Assembly (NCBI GenBank): GCA_017999915.1
Contig: JAGNKX010000001.1
Span: 817,440-881,439, forward strand
Length of the DNA: 64,000 nucleotides
Reading direction: 5' to 3'
Source: Spirochaetota bacterium
GTDB taxonomy: Bacteria > Spirochaetota > UBA4802 > UBA5550
Below are positions 35,436 to 44,385 of the stretch, one piece after another. Each line of letters begins with the position of its first letter. Position 1 is the first letter of the stretch. A program made the position numbers and the translations under genes. The notes under the pieces are model-generated. The model was not told where the DNA came from and ran no database searches. It was given only the letters and a program-made list of their open reading frames with translations.

Positions 35436-36314
35436 ATGGACATGGATCAATTCAATATACCTCACCAGAAAGTGAAGGAAAAAAGCGTGTATATGCTCCA
35501 CCTGGACACGGCCCGGATCATTCTGATATCGGCGGCCGTCATCGGCATTATTATTGTTTCATTTCTTCTGGGCATGAATTTCTTCAAGGGGAGCGACGGG
35601 GCCAAGGCCCTGGAAACCACAAGCGATATATTTGACGGCCGGAAAGAGCTTGATATGCTGAAGAGCAACATCCCGGATTCTCCTGAGGAAGAAGATCTGT
35701 CCAAGCCGATGGACGACAAGCTGGCCGCCTCCGAAAAGGATGACAAGGGCCAGGTGCGGGAGAAAAAGGAGATGGACGCCATTGTCGGGGACAAGGAAGA
35801 CGCTCCGGCCATATCAAAAAATGAGTCATCGGACCTGCTGACCGGCGATAATATCGACAAGGCGGTCCCCAGGGCCCACAAGATGAAGAACCAGAAGAAA
35901 AAAAGAGCAGCTGTGACCGATGAGGACAGGAGCATTTCCCGGTCTTCGGACAATGACATGGATGACAAGCCGGTCAGGAAGGCCACGGTAAAAAGCGACC
36001 CGAAGAAAAAGAAGCGGGCCAAATCAAAAGTGGTCGCAGTGGCGGTCGACAGGGTCGAGGAAAATAAATCGCTTCATTCAGGGGAATACGCCATACAGAT
36101 CGCATCGTTTGATAAAAAGTCGAAGGCCCAGACGGAAGTGAGGGCCCTTAAGGACCGTAACTATGACGCTTTCCTCGATGAATCCCAGGTCAAGGGAAAG
36201 CAGTATTACCGGGTAAGGATAGGGCCGATCGCGTCGAAGAAAAAGGCCCTGGAACTGCTCAAGGATATACAGGGAAACGAAAAATACCAGGAAAGCTACA
36301 TGGTGCGCCAATAG
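35436..36314 (+). CDS. SPOR-domain membrane protein
   Basis: This 292-residue protein has a short cytoplasmic start, one membrane helix (residues about 28-48, IILISAAVIGIIIVSFLLGM) and a long charged, Lys/Asp-rich linker. A C-terminal SPOR domain follows (residues about 213-292; AIQIASFDKKSKAQTEVRAL, YYRVRIGPIASKKKALELL). SPOR domains bind denuded peptidoglycan glycan strands at division sites. The protein is thus likely a periplasmic cell-wall-binding factor. The low-complexity linker should be extended. A strong terminator follows. Confidence 0.85.
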   Translation: MDMDQFNIPHQKVKEKSVYMLHLDTARIILISAAVIGIIIVSFLLGMNFFKGSDGAKALETTSDIFDGRKELDMLKSNIPDSPEEEDLSKPMDDKLAASEKDDKGQVREKKEMDAIVGDKEDAPAISKNESSDLLTGDNIDKAVPRAHKMKNQKKKRAAVTDEDRSISRSSDNDMDDKPVRKATVKSDPKKKKRAKSKVVAVAVDRVEENKSLHSGEYAIQIASFDKKSKAQTEVRALKDRNYDAFLDESQVKGKQYYRVRIGPIASKKKALELLKDIQGNEKYQESYMVRQ

Positions 36315-36378
36315 GGCGCACTATTAAAGGCTGTCCCGCCGGATGGCCTTTTTTATTTCCTGCAGAACTGTAAACAGC

Positions 36379-36414
36379 AAAAAACCCCATTCCGTCATAT
36401 CGGGATGGGGTTTT
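36379..36414. terminator. Bidirectional Rho-independent terminator
   Basis: The hairpin AAAACCCCAT ... ATGGGGTTTT, with additional TCCG/CGGGA pairing inside, is flanked by A and T tracts on both sides. It separates the convergent SPOR gene and the unknown membrane gene ending at 36438. Confidence 0.85.
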
Positions 36415-36437
36415 ATATCACAGGCCATTGCCGCGCC

Positions 36438-37928
36438 TTAGAGGACTTCCTCAATCCTCCGTATGCCGTTCCTGTTCAGGATGATCCTGAAGCGGCGGAG
36501 ATACTCCATGTCATCGACTATGAAACAGGTGATCATGTTGATGTGGTAGACCCGCATGCCATAGGCTTTCCGGTAGCCTGATTGCGTGGGAATGAATATC
36601 TTTTTTTCCGGATTGTCCATGCTCCTGAGAAAATGCTGGATGTTGAAGCGCATGATGTCAATGACGTCGTTGGCGGAGTGGCGCTGCTTGATCTTTTTGA
36701 ATTGCCTGGAGCTGAGGCGGATGTACTTGCGGTACAGGATGACATTCTCGCCGGTCATGCTGTTGTTGATGTCGGTGATGCTGTCGCGCGACCGGTACTC
36801 CATTATTTTTGCCGGGACGGCGCTGTCGGTGATGATGTTGAAGCTTTCCCTGCAGGTGCCGATCTTTTCATCGAAGCTGTGGTAGATGTTCCGCCGGCGG
36901 TCGTAGAGCCGCTTGTGAAGGGCCACGTTCAGATAGAGGCGGAGGGATTCCTTCATGCGGTCCTTGAACATGTAGCTGATCACCAGGGCGATGAAGAAGG
37001 GAAGGGAGAGGCTTCCGTACCAGCTCTGCCCGATGAACGCCACCAATGTGGCGAAGACCATGGCGATGCCCGCGGCGACGCTATAGACGGCCTGCTCCAG
37101 GTATTTGCCCCCCCTTTCGACGCGGGTCTCCAGGTAGAGGATATTGCTCAGGAACTTTTTCAGCGCCCCCTGGCGGAACACGTATTTTTCGTTATCGCCC
37201 TCCTGCATCGGGATGGAGGGATAGCCGCTCTCCATGCGGTATGACGTTTCGCCGTTGATGATGTTCATGAGGCGGCGCTTGTATTTCCTATGCAGCCGCG
37301 GGTGACGCTCCTTCAGGATCTCCATGAGGCTGCATGAGTGCGTTTCTGTCTTTATGCTGATGTATTCGTCGGCAAAGAGGTACACCGTCTGCAGCTTCCC
37401 GGGAAGGCTGTTGGCGGTGATCATCGGTTTCAGCTCCCTGAACCGCCCGATGAGGGCGCCGGCCCCGGAGATGAATTCGGACACCAGGTGTTCGGCTTCC
37501 TTCATCCGATCGGATTTCTTCAGAAACCGCAGCTGCACCCCAATCGATTTTTTATACACGAGGCAAAACATCTTGATATGGTATTCGTAGCTGGAAATGT
37601 TCTTCCTGCTTCTCGACGCGAGAAGGTCCTCGATGCTTTTCCGCATGCGGTCCGTGAGGTCGATATCGGCTGCGAGTTTTTTCAGAAGGAACGCCGGCGT
37701 TTGAAGGCGAATGGTGGCGCGCAGGTCCTTGTAGAAGTCCCCGCTCGAATAGGTCTCCCGGTTGATGTTGAGATTGTTCGGAATAAAAAAGTAGGTCTGC
37801 ACGAAATAGGAGTTCGTCGTCCTGCTGTCCAGGGAAAGGTTGTAGGCCTGCTTTATCTCGAACTGATAGTTATCGTGTATCTTGATCGTCTCTTTTATGT
37901 GGGAACATGGTTGCGATGAAAGGGCCAT
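36438..37928 (-). CDS. Unknown protein with central membrane hairpin
   Basis: This 496-residue protein is not recognised. The first 270 residues are soluble, charged and helix-rich, with several basic stretches such as RHPRLHRKYKRRL. Two adjacent membrane helices lie at about 285-325 (YSVAAGIAMVFATLVAFIG and LSLPFFIALVISYMF). The remaining 170 residues are again cytoplasmic, so both ends face the same side. The C-terminal part contains many Arg/Lys and ends in ILNRNGIRRIEEVL. No ribosome site is obvious before the ATG. The gene downstream of a terminator-like hairpin at 37.97 kb is separately transcribed. Confidence 0.7.
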   Translation of the reverse strand: MALSSQPCSHIKETIKIHDNYQFEIKQAYNLSLDSRTTNSYFVQTYFFIPNNLNINRETYSSGDFYKDLRATIRLQTPAFLLKKLAADIDLTDRMRKSIEDLLASRSRKNISSYEYHIKMFCLVYKKSIGVQLRFLKKSDRMKEAEHLVSEFISGAGALIGRFRELKPMITANSLPGKLQTVYLFADEYISIKTETHSCSLMEILKERHPRLHRKYKRRLMNIINGETSYRMESGYPSIPMQEGDNEKYVFRQGALKKFLSNILYLETRVERGGKYLEQAVYSVAAGIAMVFATLVAFIGQSWYGSLSLPFFIALVISYMFKDRMKESLRLYLNVALHKRLYDRRRNIYHSFDEKIGTCRESFNIITDSAVPAKIMEYRSRDSITDINNSMTGENVILYRKYIRLSSRQFKKIKQRHSANDVIDIMRFNIQHFLRSMDNPEKKIFIPTQSGYRKAYGMRVYHINMITCFIVDDMEYLRRFRIILNRNGIRRIEEVL

Positions 37929-37969
37929 GGTATATATGTCGGAAAAAAAGAGCGAAATAATAACAGAAA

Positions 37970-37991
37970 GGCCTGGTTTTTGGACCAGGCC
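37970..37991 (-). terminator. Probable terminator after the 134-residue gene
   Basis: The inverted repeat GGCCTGGT / ACCAGGCC (37970-37977 and 37984-37991) lies 30 bases beyond the stop of the gene at 38022 on the minus strand. Only a short T run (TTTCTGTTATT) follows, so termination may be partial. Confidence 0.5.
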
Positions 37992-38021
37992 CTGCGGGTC
38001 ATTCCATGGAGCAGGCGGATG

Positions 38022-38426
38022 TCAGTAGATGTTGTCTTTTATAAGGATCTCTTCCAACTCGTCGGCCTTGGCCGCGATGAAAGAAAGAGATTTCATGAAC
38101 CGGAGGGGATCGCAGTCTTTGAGAAGTATGCTGTTCCTCAGTATCATGGTATCGCTCAGGAGGGCGATGGAGCCGTAATCCAGGGTCGTGTTGAGCTGGA
38201 GGCAGTACTTGTAGAGCTCGCACAGGTCTTTTTTAATCTTTCCGATGATCGAGTAGTAATTGATGATCCGGTCCCCCGACTCGTCCTTGGCCAGGGTGAT
38301 AAGCACTTCCTGGGAGCGCCCGTTATCGAATTCTATATGCGTGGTGTAGCTGCCCTGGGCGTCCTTATGGAACCGGATCTTGAATTCGCTGGCAATGGCT
38401 GATATGAAACCGTCAAAAACTTCCAT
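38022..38426 (-). CDS. Small CesT/YbjN-like protein of unknown function
   Basis: This 134-residue soluble protein has no motif that assigns a function. The order of strands and helices recalls the secretion-chaperone-like CesT/YbjN fold. A helix comes first, then the strand-rich THIEFDNGRSQEVLITLAKDE, then DRIINYYSIIGKI and two helices ending in FMKSLSFIAAKADELEEILI. That fold suggestion is weak. The gene is upstream of, and on the same strand as, the 496-residue membrane protein, but a terminator-like hairpin lies between them. Confidence 0.55.
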   Translation of the reverse strand: MEVFDGFISAIASEFKIRFHKDAQGSYTTHIEFDNGRSQEVLITLAKDESGDRIINYYSIIGKIKKDLCELYKYCLQLNTTLDYGSIALLSDTMILRNSILLKDCDPLRFMKSLSFIAAKADELEEILIKDNIY

Positions 38427-38605
38427 GGTGGCGCCTCTTATAATAGGGTATGGCGTCGATCGGGCAGCGGCCCCGGGGTGCCGCCCCGATACATACAGGA
38501 GTATGGATCAATAATCAATTAAGTCAAGAAATAACTTTGAAAAATCCTTGAAAAATAACCGTTTAAAGGCTGTAGTGTCGGTAATCGCAAGAAGGATCTC
38601 CATCA

Positions 38606-39517
38606 ATGATAGCGCTCTTATCCCCCGACTCCCGTGAGAAAAAAAACGTTAAAAAAAATACCCGGGAAATAATCCGCCATCTTTCCGTTGATATCGGGGA
38701 GCGGACCATACGAAAATACGACAACCTGGAGCGGACGAGGCGGTATATTATCGAGTATTTCACCCGGTACGGATATCCCCCCTGGGAGGAGCCCTATGAG
38801 GCGGGCGGTCACAGCGTGTACAATATCGTGACCGAGATCCCCGGGACCGAGAAGCCGGATACCATCATAGTCGTCGGCGCTCATTACGACACCATCGAGG
38901 ACACGCCCGGCGCGGACGACAACGCGTCGGGCATCGCCGGGCTTCTGGAGCTCTACCGGCTGCTCTCGCCGCTGCGGTTCAGAAAAACGGTCCGCTTCGT
39001 GGCCTTCACCCTGGAGGAGCCGCCCTTCTTTTCAACGGAGCTAATGGGAAGCATGGTCTACGCCAAAAGCTGCCGCAAGCGGAAAGAGAACATCGAGCTG
39101 ATGGTGTGCCTCGAAATGATCGGGTACGGATCGAGACGATGCCACCAGGATTACCCCCTGAACCACAACCTGAAGGAGTTCCCGATCCATGGGAATTACA
39201 TGAGCGTGATATCGCTCCCGTCCAACGCGCCCTACGTGTATCTATGGAAAAAGATCTACAATGACCGTGCCCGGTGGAAAATTTACGAATACATCGGCCC
39301 CGCGTCGATCCCGGGCATGGACCTGTCCGATCACATGTCCTTCATCCGCTCCGGGTACCGGGCCATCATGATATCGGACACCGGTTTCTATCGCAACAAG
39401 AACTACCATTCGCCGGACGACACCTTTGAGACGATCAACTTCAGGCTCCTGGCGGAAACCGTCTTCGACTCCCACGTGGCGTTGAAGGAGATCCTGGACA
39501 TGGACATCAAAATCTGA
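38606..39517 (+). CDS. M28-family zinc aminopeptidase
   Basis: This 303-residue hydrolase has the M28 di-zinc ligand set. His is in GAHYDTIED near 93, the bridging Asp is in GADDNASG near 105, and the catalytic Glu is in TLEEPPFF near 136. A later Asp is in LSDHMSF and the final His is in NYHSPDDT near 273. No signal peptide is present, so it should be cytoplasmic. Substrates of this family range from peptides to N-terminal pyroglutamate, and specificity is not evident. Its end overlaps the convergent methyltransferase gene by 11 bases. Confidence 0.85.
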   Translation: MIALLSPDSREKKNVKKNTREIIRHLSVDIGERTIRKYDNLERTRRYIIEYFTRYGYPPWEEPYEAGGHSVYNIVTEIPGTEKPDTIIVVGAHYDTIEDTPGADDNASGIAGLLELYRLLSPLRFRKTVRFVAFTLEEPPFFSTELMGSMVYAKSCRKRKENIELMVCLEMIGYGSRRCHQDYPLNHNLKEFPIHGNYMSVISLPSNAPYVYLWKKIYNDRARWKIYEYIGPASIPGMDLSDHMSFIRSGYRAIMISDTGFYRNKNYHSPDDTFETINFRLLAETVFDSHVALKEILDMDIKI

Positions 39518-40664
39518 CGTCCCCGCTGCGCGGCCGCAACACGCAGAACAGCTCAACGTGGGGGGTCTGGGGGAACATGTCAAAGGCCTCCACCGATTCC
39601 ACCCTGTAATTTTCCAGCATCAGAACATCGTCGCGGAAGGTCTTCGGATTGCACGACATGTACAGGATCGTTCCGGCGTTCATGCGATCGATGCGCTCCA
39701 TGACGGCCCGCTGCATGCCCGTCCGGGGCGGGTCCATGACGATGGTATCGTAGGCGCCCGGCCCGGTCCCGAGAAACTCCGCGGCGTCCGCACAGACGAA
39801 TTCCGCGTTGTTGATCCCGTTGATCTCCCTGTTGGCGCCGGCGATTTCAACGGCCTCCGGGTTCAGCTCGACCCCGGTGACCCTTTCGGCAGCGCCTGCG
39901 ATGAAGAGCGAGATGCTGCCGACCCCGGCGCAGAGGTCCAGGACCCTGCCGCGGGCATGGTCCCTGATGCGGCGGTACATTTGCACCGCGATCCCGGCAT
40001 TGGACTGGAAAAAGGAGTTCGGGGTGATGCGGTAGCGGACGCCCTCAAAGGACTCTTCTATGTATCCTCCCTTGACCGTTTCCATGATATCGCCATAGCT
40101 CAGGTCCGCGCGGCCGCCGTGATGGATGATAGAGATCGAATCGACGTCGTCGCGGACGGCGTCGATCACGGAGGAGAGCCTGTTCTCCTTTTCCGCCACC
40201 ACGAAATTCAGCATCACCTGGCCGGTATAGCGGGCCTCCCGGAGCACCGCGTACCGGAGATATCCCTGGTGGCGGAGATAATCGTATCCCTCGATATTTT
40301 CCAGAAAGGGGCGCGCCTTCCGGTACAGGTTGTCCGTCTTTTCCCGCATGATCTGGCAGCCTGTCACGTCCACAACGGCGCGGAAGCTCCCGCGGCGGCG
40401 GAGGCCTATCCTGCCGAAGGCCGTCACCATGTCCATGCGGCTCCGGTACCGGTAGGGGTCCGACGGATGGACGGAGTCGACCGCCGCGATGCCCTGGAGG
40501 ATGTCGTTCACCATCTCCCGCTTCAGGGCAAGCTGGTCGCCGTAGTCCATGTCCTGGAAGAGGCATCCGCCGCACTGGCCGAAGTGTGGGCAGGGCGGGG
40601 CTGTTCCGGCGCCGCGGTATTTTTCAATAAGCTGGCTTATGTATTGCTTTTCTTTTTTTTTCAA
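39507..40664 (-). CDS. 23S rRNA m5U methyltransferase of the RumA/RlmD family
   Basis: This 385-residue SAM enzyme methylates a uridine in RNA. An N-terminal iron-sulfur cluster motif is visible (Cys-x6-Cys-x2-Cys in CPHFGQCGGC, with a fourth Cys near 103 in TGCQIM). The SAM loop is DLCAGVGSISL, MDPPRTG is motif IV, and the nucleophile Cys lies in YMSCNPKTF. The usual N-terminal TRAM domain is missing or very short, since the protein begins directly with the cluster region. It is thus closest to RlmC/RlmD-like proteins, without the exact target known. Confidence 0.85.
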   Translation of the reverse strand: MKKKEKQYISQLIEKYRGAGTAPPCPHFGQCGGCLFQDMDYGDQLALKREMVNDILQGIAAVDSVHPSDPYRYRSRMDMVTAFGRIGLRRRGSFRAVVDVTGCQIMREKTDNLYRKARPFLENIEGYDYLRHQGYLRYAVLREARYTGQVMLNFVVAEKENRLSSVIDAVRDDVDSISIIHHGGRADLSYGDIMETVKGGYIEESFEGVRYRITPNSFFQSNAGIAVQMYRRIRDHARGRVLDLCAGVGSISLFIAGAAERVTGVELNPEAVEIAGANREINGINNAEFVCADAAEFLGTGPGAYDTIVMDPPRTGMQRAVMERIDRMNAGTILYMSCNPKTFRDDVLMLENYRVESVEAFDMFPQTPHVELFCVLRPRSGDVRF

Positions 40665-40712
40665 TTTTGATTACCTTGTGACGTTCAGGCATTTTTAATT
40701 ATAATAGTATAT

Positions 40713-40810
40713 TAGCGAATTTAACATCTCATTTTTTGCTCGTTTTCGAGCAAATCTATACCTGTTGTCGTTTATTACGTCGAAAAAATGAGATGTCAAA
40801 TTCGTTGCTA
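40713..40810. repeat. MITE-like dispersed repeat, short copy
   Basis: This 98-base element has near-perfect terminal inverted repeats: a left arm CGAATTTAACATCTCATTTT and its right counterpart ending GAGATGTCAAATTCGTTG. It matches both ends and the inner hairpin of the element at 6541-6787 but lacks about 150 internal bases. It sits between the methyltransferase and radical SAM genes and contains no gene. Confidence 0.65.
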
Positions 40811-40858
40811 TTTTAATAATAAACAAACGGCTGATTCGATTTTTTCTCCGGTGATCTT

Positions 40859-42523
40859 TCAAAGCTTCAACATGATTACCCTTTTATCCGGAAGAAAGAT
40901 GGCCACTGCCGCGCCCCCCATGTGCCGCAGCCTGAATTCATCCGATCGAGGTTCAAAGAAAAGGGACCTTTTCAGGTCCGACAGATCGAAGCGGATACCA
41001 CCATCCATGGCCGGCCCTTTTCCGGCAAGGCCTTTATAATGGGAAAAGATTTTCTTTTTCAATTCGGAAAGGCCTTCAGGCTTGATCAGGTTCGGAAAAT
41101 ACAAAGACCGTGATCGGGCGCACCAATCCCACTCCATGGCGTCGAGAAAAAATTGTTTATCTCCGGGGAACCGCGAGTCAATAAACGCCATGAGAAACCG
41201 CGCCCCCGATTCCCAGCCCCTGTCCATGGAGGCTTCGCTTCCATCCCTGAACAGCGTCAGCTCGCGGAACATCGCGAAGGGCGATGCAAAGCGGCCGAGC
41301 AGCACCGACAGAAATGTCTCAAACCGTCCGGTGTTGTAGAGGCGGTCCACGAGGAACGCCATTCGATCGAGGAGAGCAAGGTCCTCTCCGCTTACCCACC
41401 GGTTTTCAAGAACCCGGTAGGGAGCTTTTTCTGAATAGACAATGCTGTACCGGCCGGCGTCATACATCATCTCCGTGCCCGGAAGGACCTTGAGGAAGCC
41501 CAGCTGGAGATGGTCGGGCCGCAGATGGTAACAATCGTTGAAAGACCCCTCGATCGACGCCATGTCATCAAAGGGAAGTCCGGCGATGAGATCACAGTGG
41601 ACCCGGATGGTCCCGAGAGCGAGGAGCCGCTCCAGCGCCGCCCGTTCCCCGGGCCACTGGCCGGCACGCTTCACCGCCGCTACCGTTTCCGGGTTCGTGG
41701 ACTGGACCCCGACCTCGAACTGGAACAGGCCCTCTGGGCATTGTGAGAGGATCTCAAAATCCTCCTCTTCCAGGAGATGGGGGTGCACTTCAAAATGAAA
41801 GGTCGTGGGGCCGTCACCATACTTATCCTTAAGATAGCGCCACAGGGCGCGGCTGTGATTCTTTGCCGCGTTAAAGGTGCGGTCAACGAACTTGACCAGC
41901 CGCGGACCGTCGCGAAGAATGAAATCCAGCTCCTTTTTTACGGTTTCTATGTCCTTCATTTCCAATTTATGGTCTGACCGGGATGAGAGGCAATAGGTGC
42001 ACCGGTAAGGACATCCCCTGGATGATTCATAATAGACATACCTGGTGCGGAGACCTTCCAGGTCTTCTTCCGTATAGGGGATAGGCATGTCGCCAAAGGG
42101 AGGATTGGGAACGGCGATGATTTTTTCTTCGTTCCTGAATCCTTTTTCAGCCAGGGTCCTGAAGCCTTCTTCGCCATGGCCGGTGACAATAAAATCTATG
42201 AAAGGGAAGGCCTCCAGCCAGGAGGCCGGATTATAGCTCACTTCCGGTCCGCCCAGGACCAGGAGGACGCCCCCGCATTTTTCGTGGAGGGCGGGAATGA
42301 GCTCGCGGACCAGCCCGGAGTTCCAGATGTACACGGATAGGGCGATGACGTCGGCCTTTTCAGAGGCTATCTCCTTCATGATCTCCCCGGCATTACGGTT
42401 GATGGAAAAATCCCGCACCACGGTCTCAACGTCAAGGCCGCGCAAAGCTGACTTCAAACAGTACAGTGCGAGGCAGGAATGGGTATAGCGCGCATTAATG
42501 CCGGCGAGGATTATTTTTTTCAT
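40859..42523 (-). CDS. B12-binding radical SAM protein
   Basis: This 554-residue enzyme has an N-terminal cobalamin-binding Rossmann domain (residues 1-140; VLGGPEVSYNP near 92-102) without the DxHxxG loop, as is usual for this class. The radical SAM domain has the cluster motif CPYRCTYC near 174-181. A C-terminal DUF4080-like region contains FLKVLPGTEM and DRMAFLVDRLYNTGRF. Members act as methylases or in cofactor and lipid chemistry; the substrate is unknown. The protein is one open frame with no damage. It is separated from the ankyrin-peptidase gene by about 100 bases and might be transcribed with it. Confidence 0.85.
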   Translation of the reverse strand: MKKIILAGINARYTHSCLALYCLKSALRGLDVETVVRDFSINRNAGEIMKEIASEKADVIALSVYIWNSGLVRELIPALHEKCGGVLLVLGGPEVSYNPASWLEAFPFIDFIVTGHGEEGFRTLAEKGFRNEEKIIAVPNPPFGDMPIPYTEEDLEGLRTRYVYYESSRGCPYRCTYCLSSRSDHKLEMKDIETVKKELDFILRDGPRLVKFVDRTFNAAKNHSRALWRYLKDKYGDGPTTFHFEVHPHLLEEEDFEILSQCPEGLFQFEVGVQSTNPETVAAVKRAGQWPGERAALERLLALGTIRVHCDLIAGLPFDDMASIEGSFNDCYHLRPDHLQLGFLKVLPGTEMMYDAGRYSIVYSEKAPYRVLENRWVSGEDLALLDRMAFLVDRLYNTGRFETFLSVLLGRFASPFAMFRELTLFRDGSEASMDRGWESGARFLMAFIDSRFPGDKQFFLDAMEWDWCARSRSLYFPNLIKPEGLSELKKKIFSHYKGLAGKGPAMDGGIRFDLSDLKRSLFFEPRSDEFRLRHMGGAAVAIFLPDKRVIMLKL

Positions 42524-42621
42524 CGATCATTCCAGTCATCGGGGGCGACGGTGATTACTTCCCGGTAATTATATAAGGGGCCTTTCACCGGCGGCTGTTG
42601 CGGGCATGGATCAGCGCTGCT

Positions 42622-43836
42622 TCATTCAACGGCGCCGCCTTCCCTGAGCAATTTGGCTATCACGGCATTTTCGAATTTGAGGGCCACCGAGAGGGGCGTG
42701 GTCCCCTGGGGAAAGAGAGAGCCGCCGATGGCGCAGCAGGACCCGGTACGGGGGCTTGCCGCGGCGCCCTTCTGAAGCAGGAGGCGCACAAGGTCGGGGT
42801 CGCCCGCCGCCGCCATGTGAAGGGGGGTTATGCCATTCTCGTCAGAGGCGTTGATGTCGGCCCCCCGGTCTATCAGGAGGCGGGATAGGGCGGCGCTTTT
42901 CGCGGCGGCCTCGATGAGGGGCGTCCGTCCGTCTCTGTTGCGGGCGTTCACGGCCGCTTTTTCTGAGAGCAGCGCCTCGATGATGCCCCGGGCAATGGCG
43001 TGCTGCGTTTCAATGATAATTTTGCCGTTGATGAATTCGATCGGGTTCATGAGGGCGCCGTTCAGGCGGACCTCGTAATGGCAGTGGTCTCCGCTGGCCG
43101 CCCCGGTCATGCCGACATAGCCGATGACGGCTCCGCGGCGCACGGGGGAGTTCTTCCTGACAGCAAAGAGGTGACAGTGGCCGTATACGGACTGGTACCC
43201 GTTCCGGTGCTGGAGGATTATAAAATTACCCAGGGTCTGGCTCACGCCGGTGAGGGCAACGACGCCGTTTGCCGTGGCGTGAACGGGGGTCCCGTTTTTT
43301 GCCGCGATATCGATGGCGCGGTGATAGTCGCTGTTGTTGTCAAAAGGGGACCCTCTCCATCCGAACCGGGAGGATATCCGCCCCTCCACGGGAGGGATGG
43401 ACGGAACGTCGGGCGATACGGTCTGCAGGGAGCCGAGGATTATATGGAGCGGCGTGTTCCCGTCAGCGGCCTTCATGTTGACGTCGCCCCCTTTATCGGC
43501 GAGGAGGGCCATCATGTCGCGGGCCTGTTTCGTTTCGGCGTCGGTTTTCTGAGTTTTTGTAAAGATGCCGGTTTTATTGCTGCCGGTGTCGAAGCATAGA
43601 TTCATGACCCTGGTGTAGTCCCACCGCGCGGCAATATGGAGGAGGGTCCACCCGTCAACAAAGCGGTGGTTCGGATTGAAGCCGCGCGAAAGAATATGGC
43701 GCACTTCCTCAACCTCGTTGCCGGCGACGGCGCCGGTGATGCCGCCGTAGATCTCATCCTTATCCTGGATGGAGGCGCACCGGATCCCGTTCGGCAGGAT
43801 TATTAACAAGGCGAGTATGAGTGTAATTCTTTTCAT
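42622..43836 (-). CDS. Ankyrin-repeat protein with inserted M23 (LytM) peptidase domain
   Basis: This exported 404-residue protein starts with a signal peptide (MKRITLILALLIILPNGIRC). Ankyrin repeats come first (GWTLLHIAARWDYT, then ADGNTPLHIILG). A LytM/M23 domain of about 120 residues follows, with metal ligands in HRAIDIAA and the HxH of GDHCHYEV. Further ankyrin repeats close the protein (DGRTPLIEAA, ENGITPLHMAAAGDP, GTTPLSVAL). M23 peptidases cut cross-links in peptidoglycan. Ankyrin repeats on both sides of the protease are an unusual layout that suggests protein-guided positioning. The longer upstream frame would hide the signal peptide. Confidence 0.85.
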   Translation of the reverse strand: MKRITLILALLIILPNGIRCASIQDKDEIYGGITGAVAGNEVEEVRHILSRGFNPNHRFVDGWTLLHIAARWDYTRVMNLCFDTGSNKTGIFTKTQKTDAETKQARDMMALLADKGGDVNMKAADGNTPLHIILGSLQTVSPDVPSIPPVEGRISSRFGWRGSPFDNNSDYHRAIDIAAKNGTPVHATANGVVALTGVSQTLGNFIILQHRNGYQSVYGHCHLFAVRKNSPVRRGAVIGYVGMTGAASGDHCHYEVRLNGALMNPIEFINGKIIIETQHAIARGIIEALLSEKAAVNARNRDGRTPLIEAAAKSAALSRLLIDRGADINASDENGITPLHMAAAGDPDLVRLLLQKGAAASPRTGSCCAIGGSLFPQGTTPLSVALKFENAVIAKLLREGGAVE

Positions 43837-43974
43837 AGTAATACCCAGATAACCGCGCAGTCTTGTTCCGGAATCAGCGGGTATCGCGGCCGCCATGTCC
43901 CGGCTGTGACACTATTGTCACCGGCAAACATCACAGACGCGGCTATACATTACATCATGGAGAGATTTTTGATG

Positions 43975-44016
<42 letters not shown>

Positions 44017-44115
44017 TTCATCCAGCCCTCCCGAGACCGATGCTTCTATATGAGAAAGAATGTTTTTTCGTGGAGAAAGTGCAAGTATTTTTTCATTTTT
44101 TGTGTTAAGTGGTGT

Positions 44116-44162
44116 GGAGTAATGGGGAGTGATGGGATATGATTTGCTACAAATTTGCTACA
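44116..44162. repeat. Tandem short repeats beside the att junction
   Basis: Two pairs of direct repeats lie here: GGAGTAATGG/GGAGTGATGG (44116-44125, 44126-44135) and ATTTGCTACA twice with an 11-base period (44142-44151, 44153-44162). A TAGCAAA inverted copy follows about 45 bases later. Their place next to the tRNA remnant fits integrase arm-type binding sites. The 44017-44376 interval has no gene. Confidence 0.5.
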
Positions 44163-44259
44163 GTACAATATTTATTTTGTTTTACATGCATAAAAAATTG
44201 ATACAAATTTGAATAGCAAAAAATGTTGACATAATTTGCTGCGCATATTAATTTATGAT

Positions 44260-44385
44260 AAGTTGAAAGGTGATGGTGACCGATTAATTATTAAACATTG
44301 AAGAGCTAACAACGACCCTGCTTAACCGAAGCCTGACGTTATGCGTCAGATATTGATGTAGGTTAAGTGGGGTTTTTTATTTTTT
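44260..44385 (+). ncRNA. Candidate small RNA with terminator
   Basis: No gene on this strand precedes the hairpin. The pairing ACCCTGCTTAACC (44315-44327) with GGTTAAGTGGGGT (44361-44373) matches at 11 of 13 positions. It encloses a second hairpin CTGACG/CGTCAG (44333-44338, 44344-44349) and is followed by TTTTTT. A TTGACA at 44226-44231 with AT-rich sequence at the -10 position could start a transcript near 44260. The 3' end overlaps the end of the DUF3800 gene in antisense. It is a prediction; no known RNA family is recognised. Confidence 0.4.
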
